This document shows positions 24,698 to 34,788 of a stretch of 64,000 bases of DNA, in pieces (within the stretch, counting starts at the first letter, position 1; each line of letters starts with the position of its first letter). The position numbers and the translations under genes are program-made. The stretch comes from Streptosporangium album. Lineage in GTDB: Bacteria > Actinomycetota > Actinomycetes > Streptosporangiales > Streptosporangiaceae. The stretch spans positions 62,001 through 126,000 of the forward strand of contig NZ_JACHJU010000006.1 of NCBI RefSeq assembly GCF_014203795.1, given 5' to 3'. Under the pieces are notes generated by a model. That model had not been told where the DNA came from. It made no database searches and saw only the letters and a list, made by a program, of their open reading frames with translations.

Positions 24698-25705
24698 TTA
24701 AGCGGAGGCCCGCTCGACCAGATGGGTGTCCAGTATCACCACCGGTTGCTCCAGGTGCTCGCCGTTGATGCGGGCCACAAGGAGATGGGCCATCTGGCGG
24801 CCCATCGCCTCGGTCGGCTGGTGCACGGTGGTGAGCGCGGGGGAGGAGTGCGAACCGGCGGGGGAGTCGTCGAAGCCGATCACCGCCACGTCCTCGGGGA
24901 TGACCTTGCCCTCCTCCCGCAGCACCCGGATCGCACCCAGCGCCATCGGGTCGGAGGCGGTGAACACCGCGTCGATGCCGGAGTTCTCCGCGAGGAGTTT
25001 GCGCATCGCGACGATTCCGCTCTCCTCGCTGAAGTCGCCGTAGGCCACGATCTCGGGCAGGCCGGTGGCCAGCAGCGCGTCACGGTAGCCCGCGAGCCGG
25101 TCCACGCCCACACCCATGTCCTGTGGCCCCGCGATGGTGGCGATCCGCCGCCGGCCCTTGCCCAGCAGGTATTTGACCGCCTGCCGGGCGCCTGCCCGGT
25201 TGTCCACGTCGACGTAGCTGTAGGGGGTGAGCCCGACGGGCCGGCCGCCGATGACGGTCGGCACGCCCATCGCCTCCAGCCGTCCGGGCAGCGGGTCGGC
25301 GCCGTGCAGCGAGATCAGCAGCACTCCGTCGACGTGCTGGCCGGTCAGGTAGTGCTCCAGCCGCTCGTGGTCCTGCTGTGACTGGGCCATCGCCAGGATG
25401 AGTTGCAGACCGGTCTCGGAAAGGGCCGAGCCGATGCCACGGATGGTCCCGGCGAAGTAGGGTTCGTCGAAGACGCGCAATTCCGACTCCGAGACCACCA
25501 GTGCGACCGTGTCGGTGCGCCGGGTGACCAGTGCGCGGGCGGCCCTGTTCGGAACGTAGCCCAGCTCCTGGATCGCCTGCTGCACGGCGTCACGGGCCTT
25601 CTCGCTCACCTTCGGTGAGCCGTTGATGACCCGCGACACCGTGCCACGGCCGACACCGGCCAGAGCCGCGACCGCCTCAAGCGTCGGACGACGGTCGCCG
25701 TTCAT
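24698..25705 (-). CDS. cebR: CebR-like LacI family repressor of cellobiose use
   Basis: This 335-residue LacI-type repressor has an N-terminal helix-turn-helix and hinge (LEAVAALAGVGRGTVSRVIN and KVSEKARDAVQQAI), with a periplasmic-binding-protein-like ligand domain after about residue 65. In streptomycetes CebR binds TGGGAGCGCTCCCA and is released by cellobiose. Two perfect copies of that box lie upstream of cebE in this window, which supports the assignment. The ATG at 25705 has GGGGG 10 bases upstream; an ATG at 25720 is also possible. It follows bglC at the end of the ceb region, rather than being divergent from cebE as in Streptomyces. Confidence 0.85.
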   Translation of the reverse strand: MNGDRRPTLEAVAALAGVGRGTVSRVINGSPKVSEKARDAVQQAIQELGYVPNRAARALVTRRTDTVALVVSESELRVFDEPYFAGTIRGIGSALSETGLQLILAMAQSQQDHERLEHYLTGQHVDGVLLISLHGADPLPGRLEAMGVPTVIGGRPVGLTPYSYVDVDNRAGARQAVKYLLGKGRRRIATIAGPQDMGVGVDRLAGYRDALLATGLPEIVAYGDFSEESGIVAMRKLLAENSGIDAVFTASDPMALGAIRVLREEGKVIPEDVAVIGFDDSPAGSHSSPALTTVHQPTEAMGRQMAHLLVARINGEHLEQPVVILDTHLVERASA

Positions 25706-25738
25706 GTTCTTCGCCCCCATAAGAGATTCGCTGACCCC

Positions 25739-27159
<1,421 letters not shown>

Positions 27160-27163
<4 letters not shown>

Positions 27164-28038
27164 GCCTTGACCGCACCTTCCATGAGGCCGCCGACGATCT
27201 GGCGGCCGAACGCGACGAAAACGATGAAGAGAGGGAGGACCGAGGCCGCCGTGCCGGTGAACAACATGACGTAGTCGGTGCCGTGGGCCTGGTTGAGCGC
27301 CGCGATCGAGGTCTGCACCACCGGGTTGTCCGGGTTCAGCACGATCAACGGCCACATGAACTCGTTCCAGCTCTGCATGAAGGTGAGCAGTGCCAGCACC
27401 GCCATGCCGGGCCGTACCGCGGGAAGCACCACGTTGGCGTAGATGCGCATGGTGGAGGCGCCGTCGACGCGGGCCGCCTCGACGAGCTCGTCCGGCACCG
27501 CCTGGGTGGTGTACTGGGTCATCATGAAGACCCCGAACCCGTTGACCAGGAAGGGCAGGATCACCGCCTGGATCTGGCCGGTCCAGCCGAGGGTCACCAT
27601 CATCTCGTAGAGCGGGACGATGCCCATCTGCTGGAGCGGGACCATCATGGTCACCAGGATCAGGCCAAGCAGGATCTTGCTGCCCCGGAACCGCAGCTTG
27701 GCGAAGGCGAAGCCGGCCAGGGTGGAGATGAGCACGACCGAGAGGGTCACCGTGATCGACACGATGGCCGAGTTGATCAGGCCGGTGGCGAAGTAGGCGT
27801 CCTCGGTGGACAGGAGCCGCTGGATGTTCTCGCCGAGGTGGCCGCCCGGGAGCAGCGGCGGCGGGGTGTCGATGGCCTCGTCGTTGGTCCGCGTGGCCAT
27901 GATGAACATGTAGTAGATCGGGAAGGCCGACAGCACGAGCGCGAAGGCGAGGACCACCTTCGTCAGCGGGCCCGCGTCCCAGATCCGGTTTCGGGGCTGC
28001 GAACGCGTGGAGCGCGGCCGGGTCTGAATCGCCGTCAC
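27160..28038 (-). CDS. cebG: Cellobiose ABC transporter permease CebG-like
   Basis: This 292-residue inner-membrane permease has six helices and the MalG-type coupling loop EAARVDGASTMRIYANVVLP near residue 192. It pairs with CebF to import cellobiose and cellotriose. Its start overlaps the cebF stop by four bases and its stop overlaps bglC by four, so the genes are coupled. The hydrophilic N-terminal 25 residues precede the first helix. No ATPase is encoded in the operon, as in Streptomyces, where MsiK is shared. Confidence 0.9.
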
Positions 28039-29015
28039 TTTTTACCCCCGATGCGGCGGGTGAAGGAGTAGTTGATCAGTGTTCCGATGAGGATCAGCGC
28101 GAACAGCAGCCAGGCGGCCGCCGAGGCGTAGCCCATGTCGAAGTCGCGGAACGCCTCCTTGACGATGAACATGGCCACCGTCTGGTACTGGCCGGTGGCG
28201 CCGCCCGCCATCGTCGGGTTGCCCTCGAACATGACCGGCTCGGTGAACAGGGTCAGACCGCCGATGGTGGAGATGAACACGACGAAGACGAGTGTCGGGC
28301 GCAGCATCGGGACGGTGATCTGCCAGAACTGCCGCCGGGGCGAGGCGCCGTCGAGGGCGGCGGCCTCGTAGAGATCCTTGGGGATCGTCTGCATGGCGGC
28401 GAGCAGGATGATCGCGTTGTAGCCGGTCCAGCGCCAGTCGATCATCGTGGAGATGGCGATCCACGCGCTCCAGCTCTGGTTCTGCCATTCGATGGCGTCG
28501 ACGCCGAACAGGCCGAGGAACCAGTTGATCATGCCGTAGTCGCGGCCGTAGAGCTGGGTGAAGACGACGGCGACCGCGACGACCGAGGTAACCAGCGGGA
28601 GCAGGACGCCGAGGCGGAAGAAGAGCCGGCCGCGGATGCGCTTGTTGAGCGCGTTGGCGATGATGAGGGCGAGGACGAGCTGCGGGATCGTCGAGATGAC
28701 GAACATCCCGAGGGTGTTGACCACCGCGTTCCAGAACGCCCCGTCGGTGATCAGGTTGATGTAGTTGTCGAGTCCGAGGAAGGTCTTGTCGCCGGCGAGT
28801 TCCCAGTCGTACAGGGACACCCAGAGGGTGTAGCCGAGCGGGAAGACACCGAAGATCGCAAATAGCAGGAAGTACGGCGAGACGAGGAAGTAGGGGGTCG
28901 CCCGGAGGTCGAACCTGGCGAATCCTCTGCCGCCCCGTCCCGGACTCCGGTGCCCGGCGGTCCGGCGAGGGCCGGGCCTCCGCGCCGGAGCGGGGGTGTC
29001 GACGTTCAGGGTCAT
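28035..29015 (-). CDS. cebF: Cellobiose ABC transporter permease CebF-like
   Basis: This 326-residue MalF-type permease has a basic, Pro/Arg-rich N-terminus (about residues 8-35), then six helices. The conserved loop EAAALDGASPRRQFWQITVP lies near residue 233. With CebG it forms the transmembrane channel for cello-oligosaccharides bound by CebE. It lies 82 bases after cebE and overlaps cebG. The order cebE-cebF-cebG-bglC is that of the known streptomycete locus. Confidence 0.9.
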   Translation of the reverse strand: MTLNVDTPAPARRPGPRRTAGHRSPGRGGRGFARFDLRATPYFLVSPYFLLFAIFGVFPLGYTLWVSLYDWELAGDKTFLGLDNYINLITDGAFWNAVVNTLGMFVISTIPQLVLALIIANALNKRIRGRLFFRLGVLLPLVTSVVAVAVVFTQLYGRDYGMINWFLGLFGVDAIEWQNQSWSAWIAISTMIDWRWTGYNAIILLAAMQTIPKDLYEAAALDGASPRRQFWQITVPMLRPTLVFVVFISTIGGLTLFTEPVMFEGNPTMAGGATGQYQTVAMFIVKEAFRDFDMGYASAAAWLLFALILIGTLINYSFTRRIGGKK

Positions 29016-29097
29016 CGGTCAGCCTTTCAGCGGAGGGCAGTCGACGGGCCCGGCGGGGGGACAGCCGCCGCCGGGCCCGTGCGGGACGGGATGGGGA

Positions 29098-30450
29098 TCA
29101 GCCCGCTGCCTTGGTGCCGGCCTCGATGAACCTGGTCCAGGCCTCCCCGTAGGGGATGGAGCCCTTGTCCATGCCCTCGAGGACCTTCTCCGCCGCGGTC
29201 TTCACCTGGGCGTGCTTCTCACCCAGGAAGACGGGCAGCAGGTCCTTGACCGAGTCGCTGAAGATCTTGCCGGTGGGCGCGTCGCTGAAGAACCCGTTCT
29301 TCATGTCGGCCACCGCCGGGTCCTGCTGTCCGGACAGGGAGCTCGGGAAGGCGCCGGCCTCCTGGAAGGCCGCGACGTGGCCCTCCTTGCCGGTGAGGTA
29401 GTTCAGGACCTCGGCGGCCTCCTTCGGGTGCTTGCTCTGTGCGGGGACCGCCAGGTAGGAGCCGCCCCAGTTGCCGGCGCCGCCGGGGACCCCCGCCACA
29501 TCCCACTTGCCCTTGCCCTCGTCACCGGCGTTGCCGGAGATGACGCCGAGCATCCAGGCCGGGCAGCCCATGACGGCGAAGCCGCCCTTCTTGATCGCCG
29601 CGTTCCACTCCGGGGTGAAGGAGGCGAGCTTGGCGGTCAGGCCCGCCTCGCTGTAGGACTTCACCGTGTCGAACGAGGTCTTGATGGCCGGGTTCTTGTC
29701 GATGACGAGCTGGTTGCCGGTGTCGAAGTAGGCGATGTTGCCGTTCTTCGGCGCCTCCTGCGACAGGACCACGTTGTAGAGGGTGTTGGGTCCGTCGAGG
29801 AACTTCGGGGCGCCCTTGCCGGGGTTGGCGGCCTGGAACTTCTTGCCGATCTCCATGAAGGAGGCCCAGTCCGGCCAGAGTTTGCTGACCTCGTCGCGTT
29901 CGCCCGGCAGGCCGGCCTTCTCGAGCAGGTCCTTGCGGTAGCACATGCCCATGCCGCCGATGTCGGTGCCGAGGGCGAAGAGCTTGCCGTCCTTGTTGAT
30001 GCCGTTGTCCCATTTCGCGGCGGGGAAGTCGGTCTTGCGGCTGTCCAGCCCGTACTGGGCGAGGTCCGTGAAGAACTGCGGGCGGGCCTTCATGAGGCCC
30101 ATCGCGCCCTCGTCGATGCCGACGATGTCCCCGGTGCCGCTGCCGGCCTGCAGCTTCTGCAGGAGCTGGGGCAGGTAGACGTCCTCGAACCGGTCGGTCA
30201 GGTTCTGGTATTTGACCTGGATGTTCGGGTGCGCCGCGTTCCACGTCTCCACGGCCTTCTTGTAGCCGAAGTTCGCGCCGCCGCCGAAGGTGTGCACGGT
30301 GATGGTCACCGGCTCGGCGGCGGGCGCGGAGGCGCCGCCGCCGGCCGCGGACTTGGCGGGCTCGTTCGAACCGCAGGAAGTGATCGCCAGGGCGGTGGCC
30401 GCCATCACCGCGACCGCGGCGAGCTTGCCATGCCGCTTGGTGTTCAACAT
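29098..30450 (-). CDS. cebE: Cello-oligosaccharide-binding lipoprotein CebE-like
   Basis: This 450-residue extracytoplasmic binding protein has a lipoprotein signal with lipobox ITSC (Cys26) and the cluster 1 sugar-binding-protein fold. Landmarks are VTITVHTFGG, PNIQVKYQNL, DIVGIDEGAMGLM and a late GKEGHVAAFQEAGAFPSS. It would capture cellobiose and cellotriose for CebFG. Two perfect CebR boxes lie upstream, centred about 110 and 240 bases from the ATG. A GAGGGG ribosome site precedes the start. Confidence 0.9.
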   Translation of the reverse strand: MLNTKRHGKLAAVAVMAATALAITSCGSNEPAKSAAGGGASAPAAEPVTITVHTFGGGANFGYKKAVETWNAAHPNIQVKYQNLTDRFEDVYLPQLLQKLQAGSGTGDIVGIDEGAMGLMKARPQFFTDLAQYGLDSRKTDFPAAKWDNGINKDGKLFALGTDIGGMGMCYRKDLLEKAGLPGERDEVSKLWPDWASFMEIGKKFQAANPGKGAPKFLDGPNTLYNVVLSQEAPKNGNIAYFDTGNQLVIDKNPAIKTSFDTVKSYSEAGLTAKLASFTPEWNAAIKKGGFAVMGCPAWMLGVISGNAGDEGKGKWDVAGVPGGAGNWGGSYLAVPAQSKHPKEAAEVLNYLTGKEGHVAAFQEAGAFPSSLSGQQDPAVADMKNGFFSDAPTGKIFSDSVKDLLPVFLGEKHAQVKTAAEKVLEGMDKGSIPYGEAWTRFIEAGTKAAG

Positions 30451-30553
30451 TACGGACCCCTCTCAGGTGGTCGCCCGAATTGATGGGAGGTGACATCGCG
30501 CATCGGTCCCCGACAAACACGATGCGCGATGGGTTAGGTTCCTCAACGTTTTT

Positions 30554-30567
30554 TGGGAGCGCTCCCA
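30554..30567. promoter_or_regulatory. CebR box 1 upstream of cebE
   Basis: TGGGAGCGCTCCCA is a perfect 14-base palindrome identical to the CebR operator known from streptomycetes. It is 104 bases upstream of the cebE start, within AT-richer promoter DNA. Confidence 0.85.
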
Positions 30568-30683
30568 CGAAGAGTGGACGATAGGCAACCAAGGCGTCAA
30601 TATGCCGAAACTCAACCGTTACATCTGGCCTGTTCGTGGGGGATTAATGACTTGATACCTCGCAAACCTCTCAGAGAGGCGCC

Positions 30684-30697
30684 TGGGAGCGCTCCCA
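30684..30697. promoter_or_regulatory. CebR box 2 upstream of cebE
   Basis: A second identical TGGGAGCGCTCCCA lies 130 bases further upstream. Two sites might allow looping or independent control of a second promoter. No divergent gene starts to its right. Confidence 0.8.
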
Positions 30698-30808
30698 TCA
30701 CATAGTGACGTACCGTGACATTCCGTACGGCAGAGCCGTCGTCGGGGAAAGCGGGCATCCGGGGGCTGCGGGCGGCGGGCCCCCGGAAGGCGGCGGGCCG
30801 GACGCCGG

Positions 30809-30842
30809 AAAGGGGCCCGGCTCAGATGAGCCGGGCCCCTTT
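30809..30842 (-). terminator. Terminator of the CHAP hydrolase gene
   Basis: A perfect 16-base stem (30809-30824 with 30827-30842) has a 2-base GA apex. On the minus strand the 3' arm ends in TTT. It lies 60 bases beyond the CHAP gene stop. Confidence 0.75.
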
Positions 30843-30901
30843 CGGTGCCGGTGGGCCGGCCCGTCCGGAGACGGGTGGCCGTGGTGTGCGGTGCCGGTGG
30901 G

Positions 30902-31606
30902 TCAGCCGCTGTAGACCGGGTAGCCGTAGCCGACGACCTGGGACTTGGGCCGGACGCGCGCCTCGACCTTGCCGTTGCCGGTGTTGCCCTCGATCGTGCT
31001 GATCGTGCCGTCGCCGTTGTCCTTCTTCACGAAGCCGACGTGGTCGATCCCGCTGATGTCCTTGCCGCCCTGCCAGTCGTAGAACACGACGGCGCCGGGC
31101 TTGGCGACGTCACCCCAGTGGCCGTTGTCCTTGAACCACTGAGCGTAGGCGACGGTGTAGGCGTCCCAGCCCATGGTGGGCCGGATGCCGGCCTGATCGC
31201 CGACCCAGGAGACGAACATCGCGCACCAGGGGGCGTTGGCGTAGTCGGCCACGTTGCCGCCGTCGCGGGCGAGGGTCTCCCTGGCTCGCGGGGAGGACAT
31301 GTACCAGGACTGGAACTTCGTCCCGCCGCCCTGGGCGTTCTCCGAGATGCCGATCTGGCGGGCGGCGATGTCCAGGACCTGCGAGGCGGTGACCTTGGGC
31401 AGGCGCTCGGCCTGGAGCTCGAGAGGGGTCTTGGCGACGTTGGCGGTCTTGACGACCTCCGTCGAGGGAGCACTGAGCGGGCTGTGCCCGGCGGTCTCCG
31501 CGAGGGCCGCGGGAGCCGCGAGGGTGCCGCCACCGACGAGGATGGACGCGCCGAGAAGAATGTGGGCCAGGTTACGTGACCTGGGAGTAACGCGGTTCGT
31601 GGCCAT
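30902..31606 (-). CDS. Secreted CHAP-domain peptidoglycan hydrolase
   Basis: This 234-residue exported protein has a signal peptide (about residues 1-36, ending AALA). A linker is followed by a CHAP domain with catalytic Cys128 in NAPWCAMFVSW and His189 in SGIDHVGFV. CHAP enzymes cleave peptide cross-links or amide bonds in cell-wall peptidoglycan. The start ATG at 31606 follows GGAG. Its transcript begins with a c-di-AMP riboswitch leader (31638-31754), as is common for actinobacterial wall hydrolases, so expression probably falls when c-di-AMP is high. Confidence 0.9.
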   Translation of the reverse strand: MATNRVTPRSRNLAHILLGASILVGGGTLAAPAALAETAGHSPLSAPSTEVVKTANVAKTPLELQAERLPKVTASQVLDIAARQIGISENAQGGGTKFQSWYMSSPRARETLARDGGNVADYANAPWCAMFVSWVGDQAGIRPTMGWDAYTVAYAQWFKDNGHWGDVAKPGAVVFYDWQGGKDISGIDHVGFVKKDNGDGTISTIEGNTGNGKVEARVRPKSQVVGYGYPVYSG

Positions 31607-31637
31607 GAGGGGGAGAACTCCTTGCTTCGCTTCTCAT

Positions 31638-31754
31638 GCCGCCTACCGGGTTAGCTGACGGGTTCGGGCTGGGAAGTGCCCTACGGCGCGAAGGCGTCGA
31701 TTCACCCCAAGAAAAGTGGTTCCCCGGTTCCGCGAGATCCGCGGATTCGGCGGC
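31638..31754 (-). promoter_or_regulatory. c-di-AMP (ydaO-yuaA type) riboswitch
   Basis: Read on the minus strand, the leader has the conserved aptamer pieces in order: GAACCGGGGAACC, GGGGTGAATCG, AGGGCACTTCCCAGCCCGAA and ACCCGTCAGCTAACCCGG. Terminal GCCGCC and GGCGGC strands pair to close the structure. This is the arrangement of actinobacterial ydaO riboswitches before cell-wall hydrolase genes. The aptamer ends about 32 bases before the CHAP start. Confidence 0.88.
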
Positions 31755-32132
31755 CGTGCTCATGGGGCGGAGTCATCCGCTCCGATGAAGCACGGACGGG
31801 CAATGTGATGGTGGCCGCGTAGGTCTTGGTTGACCGAGGCATTCACCAGGAATGACTCGAAACTACGTGAAAGGGACGAACAATTACAAGTAGGGCACAT
31901 TGCCCTGACTTGGGAATACGCCGAAATCGAGGGGGAAGCTTTGGGGTCCCGTCAGGATCGACGACTCCGGGCCAGGCGCCCGCTCGGAGCTGGAAACGCC
32001 TATGGGGAAGGCGTTCCCGGGCGGCGGCGCCACGGCGGGGCCGCCCTGTCGTAATCTCTCCCCCGGCAGTTTCGCCATCAACGTAGATCTTTTAGATAAG
32101 GGCCTCTTCACCTGCGAAAACGCCCGTCGCGC
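31755..32132. other. Intergenic stretch upstream of the riboswitch
   Basis: It must hold the CHAP gene promoter near 31760-31860. A small hairpin GGAAACGCC...GGCGTTCC lies around 31991-32013, and an AT-rich patch around 32080-32100. Short open frames here show no domain, and no gene is supported. Confidence 0.5.
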
Positions 32133-32711
32133 TCATGGTTTGACCTCGGCCCAGGCATGGATCAGCGGCAGCAGCACCCTGTCGACCGTGTCCTCGACGA
32201 AAGCCTCGTCCAGTGGCCTGCCGCTGATGAGCAGCCGGTGCCAGACCAGGGCCTCGGTGACCGTCCTGATCTCGCCGGGATCCGCCTTCCCCCGCAGCTC
32301 GCCCCGCTCGCGGGCGCGGGCGAGCAGCGGGGTGGTGCCGGTGATGTCGGGGCGCGGCACGTTCTCGCGCAGGGCGGCCGCCAGTTCGGGGGTGGTGAGC
32401 ATGGCCGGGAGCAGTCCGAAGACCAGACCGTGCTTCTGCTCCATGGTCCGGCAGAATCCGCCCACCGCCGCCACGAGGTCACCGCGCATCGTCCCGGTGT
32501 CGGGCGGCGGTGTGACGTCGATCTCCAGATGGTTGCAGACCAGGTCCACCACCAGGGCCTCCTTGCCCGGCCAGCGGCGGTAGATCGTGGCCTTGCTCGC
32601 GCTGGCGCGCTTGGCGATCTGGTCGACGGACATGCGGTCGAACCCGACCTCGGAGAGCAGCTCCATGGTCGCGTCGAGAATCGCCCGCTCTCGCCTGGGG
32701 TCGAGACGCAA
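32133..32711 (-). CDS. TetR family transcriptional regulator
   Basis: This 192-residue repressor has an N-terminal helix-turn-helix (LDATMELLSEVGFDRMSVDQ, IAKRASASKATIYRRWPGKE, about residues 11-53) and a TetR_C_11-like ligand domain with HGLVFGLLPAMLTTPELAAAL. The start appears to be TTG at 32711 because GGAGG stands four bases before it and the protein then begins in register with relatives. It follows the SDR gene by 15 bases and probably represses the pair through the palindrome at 33629-33649. Confidence 0.85.
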   Translation of the reverse strand: MRLDPRRERAILDATMELLSEVGFDRMSVDQIAKRASASKATIYRRWPGKEALVVDLVCNHLEIDVTPPPDTGTMRGDLVAAVGGFCRTMEQKHGLVFGLLPAMLTTPELAAALRENVPRPDITGTTPLLARARERGELRGKADPGEIRTVTEALVWHRLLISGRPLDEAFVEDTVDRVLLPLIHAWAEVKP

Positions 32712-32726
32712 GGTGCCTCCGGTGGG

Positions 32727-33599
32727 CTACGAGTGCTGTGTGATCGCCTCGAATCGTACGCCTGTGAACTCCTCCGACCTCTCCCACAGCCGCCGGGCCA
32801 CGCTCTCGTCCAGCGCCCTGGGGGAGGGGGTCAGTGCCTTCAGGCCGGGACCGATGAACTGACCTCCGGTCACGCGGGGAGAGGTGGCGGCGTAGAGGGA
32901 GGGGGCCGCGCCCTTGTGCGGAGGCTTGAGCACCAGCCGGATGAGGGCGTTGAGCGGTCCGGTGAGCACGCCCAGCTTCATGATGCCGGTGGCGGTGGCG
33001 CCGGGATGGGTGGCCACACTGAGCAGCCGTCCCTCCGCCCGGCGCTGCAGTTCCAGCGTGAACAGCAGGTTGGCGAGCTTCGATCTGCCGTAGGCCGAGA
33101 ACCGCCCGTAGCCACGGTCGAGGCCCAGGTCGTCGAAGTCGATCTTTCCCAGGCTGTGGGCGTCACTGGAGACCGTGACGACCCGGGCGCCCGGCCTGGC
33201 CAGGAGTTGCGGCAGCAGTAGCCCGGTCAGGGCGAAGTGCCCCAGGTGGTTGGTGCCGAACTGCATCTCGAAGCCGTCGGCGGTGGTCCGCCGGGGGATC
33301 ATGCCGACTCCCGCATTGTTGATCAATATGTCGACGGGCCCGTCGACGGCGGCGGCGAACGCCCGCACCGAGCTCAGGTCGGCCAGGTCGAGCCGTCGCA
33401 GCTCGATCCGCGCGCCCGGGACCTCCGACCGGATCGCGTCCCGGGCGGCCTCTCCCTTGACGAGGTCCCGTACGGCCATCACGACCCGGGCGCCGTGCCC
33501 GGCCAGCTGCAGGGCGGTGGGAATCCCGATGCCGCCGCCGGCGCCGGTGACCACCGCGGTGGAACCGGTCAGGTCGGGGATGTCGTTCGGAGTCCACAT
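32727..33599 (-). CDS. Short-chain dehydrogenase/reductase
   Basis: This 290-residue NAD(P)-dependent oxidoreductase has the cofactor motif TGAGGGIG near residue 19, the NNAGVG motif near 95, and the catalytic YGRSKLANL near 163. The sequence resembles the retinol dehydrogenase/oxidoreductase group of SDRs abundant in actinomycetes; the substrate is unknown. It is the first gene of a two-gene operon with a TetR regulator. The ATG at 33599 follows GAGGAG, and a TetR-style operator lies 30 bases upstream. Confidence 0.87.
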   Translation of the reverse strand: MWTPNDIPDLTGSTAVVTGAGGGIGIPTALQLAGHGARVVMAVRDLVKGEAARDAIRSEVPGARIELRRLDLADLSSVRAFAAAVDGPVDILINNAGVGMIPRRTTADGFEMQFGTNHLGHFALTGLLLPQLLARPGARVVTVSSDAHSLGKIDFDDLGLDRGYGRFSAYGRSKLANLLFTLELQRRAEGRLLSVATHPGATATGIMKLGVLTGPLNALIRLVLKPPHKGAAPSLYAATSPRVTGGQFIGPGLKALTPSPRALDESVARRLWERSEEFTGVRFEAITQHS

Positions 33600-33628
33600 G
33601 ACGTGCTCCTCTGAGACGTGAGATTAGA

Positions 33629-33649
33629 TGTACGAAACCGTTCCGTACA
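33629..33649. promoter_or_regulatory. Palindrome upstream of the SDR-TetR operon
   Basis: TGTACG (33629-33634) and CGTACA (33644-33649) frame a near-symmetric centre AAACCGTTC. The size and symmetry are those of TetR operators, so autoregulation by the downstream TetR gene is likely. Confidence 0.6.
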
Positions 33650-33750
33650 CTACGGTAGGCCGTCCCGCACCGGACGCGCAAGCGGGTGTACGCGCGTGTT
33701 CACCCGTAGTTCCCGGGCGCGTAAGCCGTCCCGGTTACGGTGAGGCGGTC

Positions 33751-34788
33751 GTGAACGGGTCATCGCCCGGCGTGGAGGACGGTCGAGACCACGCGCGGGA
33801 GCAGAGTTCGGCCGTCGCCTGGGTGGAGTCACCGCTGCAGATGCTCTGCGCCGTGGAGGCCTGCCACGCCGGGCTGCTCGGCGCCCACGCCCGGGTGGTG
33901 CCCCGTGCGGGGCTGCGCCCGCTCGCCGTCACCGGCCGGGAGATCTCCCGGCTGGACCTTCCTCCGGGGCTGGAGATGGCACCGCCCGAACCCGAGATGC
34001 CCAGGCCCCGGCGGGGCGCGGCCTGGGCGGCCGGCGACGCCTTCTCCGGAAAGGTCCAGGCGGGCTGGCTCACCGCCCTGCCCGGCCGGATCGTGATCGT
34101 CGACGACGGCCTGGCCACCATCAGGCTCCTGGAACTGCTCACCGGCCGGATCTGGACCCCGCTGCTACGGGCCCGTGCCACCGCCGGCCCCCTGCGGGCC
34201 GCCCTCGGAACGGCCGCCGGCCTGCGGCTGCGCGCCGCCGCCCGATCCGGCAGGCTGTCGGTCTTCACCGCCCTGCCCGTCCCCGACGAGCTGGCGCGGG
34301 CCGTACGGGACAGGGGAGCGGAGCTGATCACCCACGACTTCGCCTGGCTGCGGTCACAGCCCCTGCGCAGGCCCCGTCCCGAGGAGCGCACCGTCGTGCT
34401 GGGCACCTCGCTGGTCCGCAACGGCCTGATCCACCGCGACCCCTACCTCACCTGGCTGGCCGGGCTCGGCTCCTCCGAGCCGGTGGCCTACTTCCCGCAC
34501 CGCCGGGAGGACCCTCACGATCTCGCCCAGATCGGGCGACAGCCCGGTATCACCGTCTACGACGGCGGGATCCCGGCCGAGATGACCCTGCGAGGACTGG
34601 CCGCCGAACAGCGGGTGCTGAGCCTGCCCTCCACCGCGGTCACCTCCCTCCGGGTCCTGCTCTCGGCCCGTGGCGTCGCCGTGGAGACGGTGGACGTCCC
34701 CGACACGTGGTGGACCGCCCAGGCGGCTCCCTCACTCCGTTCCCATCTGTCGATGTTCGCCCATCACGACACTGGAGTCACAGGTTGA
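33751..34788 (+). CDS. Sialyl/polysialyltransferase-like glycosyltransferase
   Basis: This 345-residue protein resembles bacterial sialyltransferase families of GT-B type. It has an early AWVESPLQMLCAVEA segment (residues 22-36), as in the lipooligosaccharide sialyltransferase/PST group, a DDG motif at 118-120 in RIVIVDDGLATI, and a C-terminal GT-B half with a PSTAVTSLRVLL serine-threonine motif. The usual KPHP motif appears only as YFPHRRE, so activity or acceptor may differ. The GTG at 33751 has GAGGCGG upstream. It overlaps the next gene by four bases and lies in a nonulosonate cluster, which supports transfer of a sialic-acid-like sugar. Confidence 0.72.
   Translation: MNGSSPGVEDGRDHAREQSSAVAWVESPLQMLCAVEACHAGLLGAHARVVPRAGLRPLAVTGREISRLDLPPGLEMAPPEPEMPRPRRGAAWAAGDAFSGKVQAGWLTALPGRIVIVDDGLATIRLLELLTGRIWTPLLRARATAGPLRAALGTAAGLRLRAAARSGRLSVFTALPVPDELARAVRDRGAELITHDFAWLRSQPLRRPRPEERTVVLGTSLVRNGLIHRDPYLTWLAGLGSSEPVAYFPHRREDPHDLAQIGRQPGITVYDGGIPAEMTLRGLAAEQRVLSLPSTAVTSLRVLLSARGVAVETVDVPDTWWTAQAAPSLRSHLSMFAHHDTGVTG

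Larger units (their letters stand above)
30451..30808. other. Leader and promoter region of the ceb operon
   Basis: This non-coding stretch has locally lower GC than the flanks and carries both CebR boxes. I see no gene. Its right end approaches the terminator of the CHAP gene. Confidence 0.6.

Noticed and set aside
31830-32054. Small plus-strand open frame of 74 codons
   Set aside because: No ribosome site, domain or conserved pattern is visible; it lies upstream of the riboswitch on the opposite strand.
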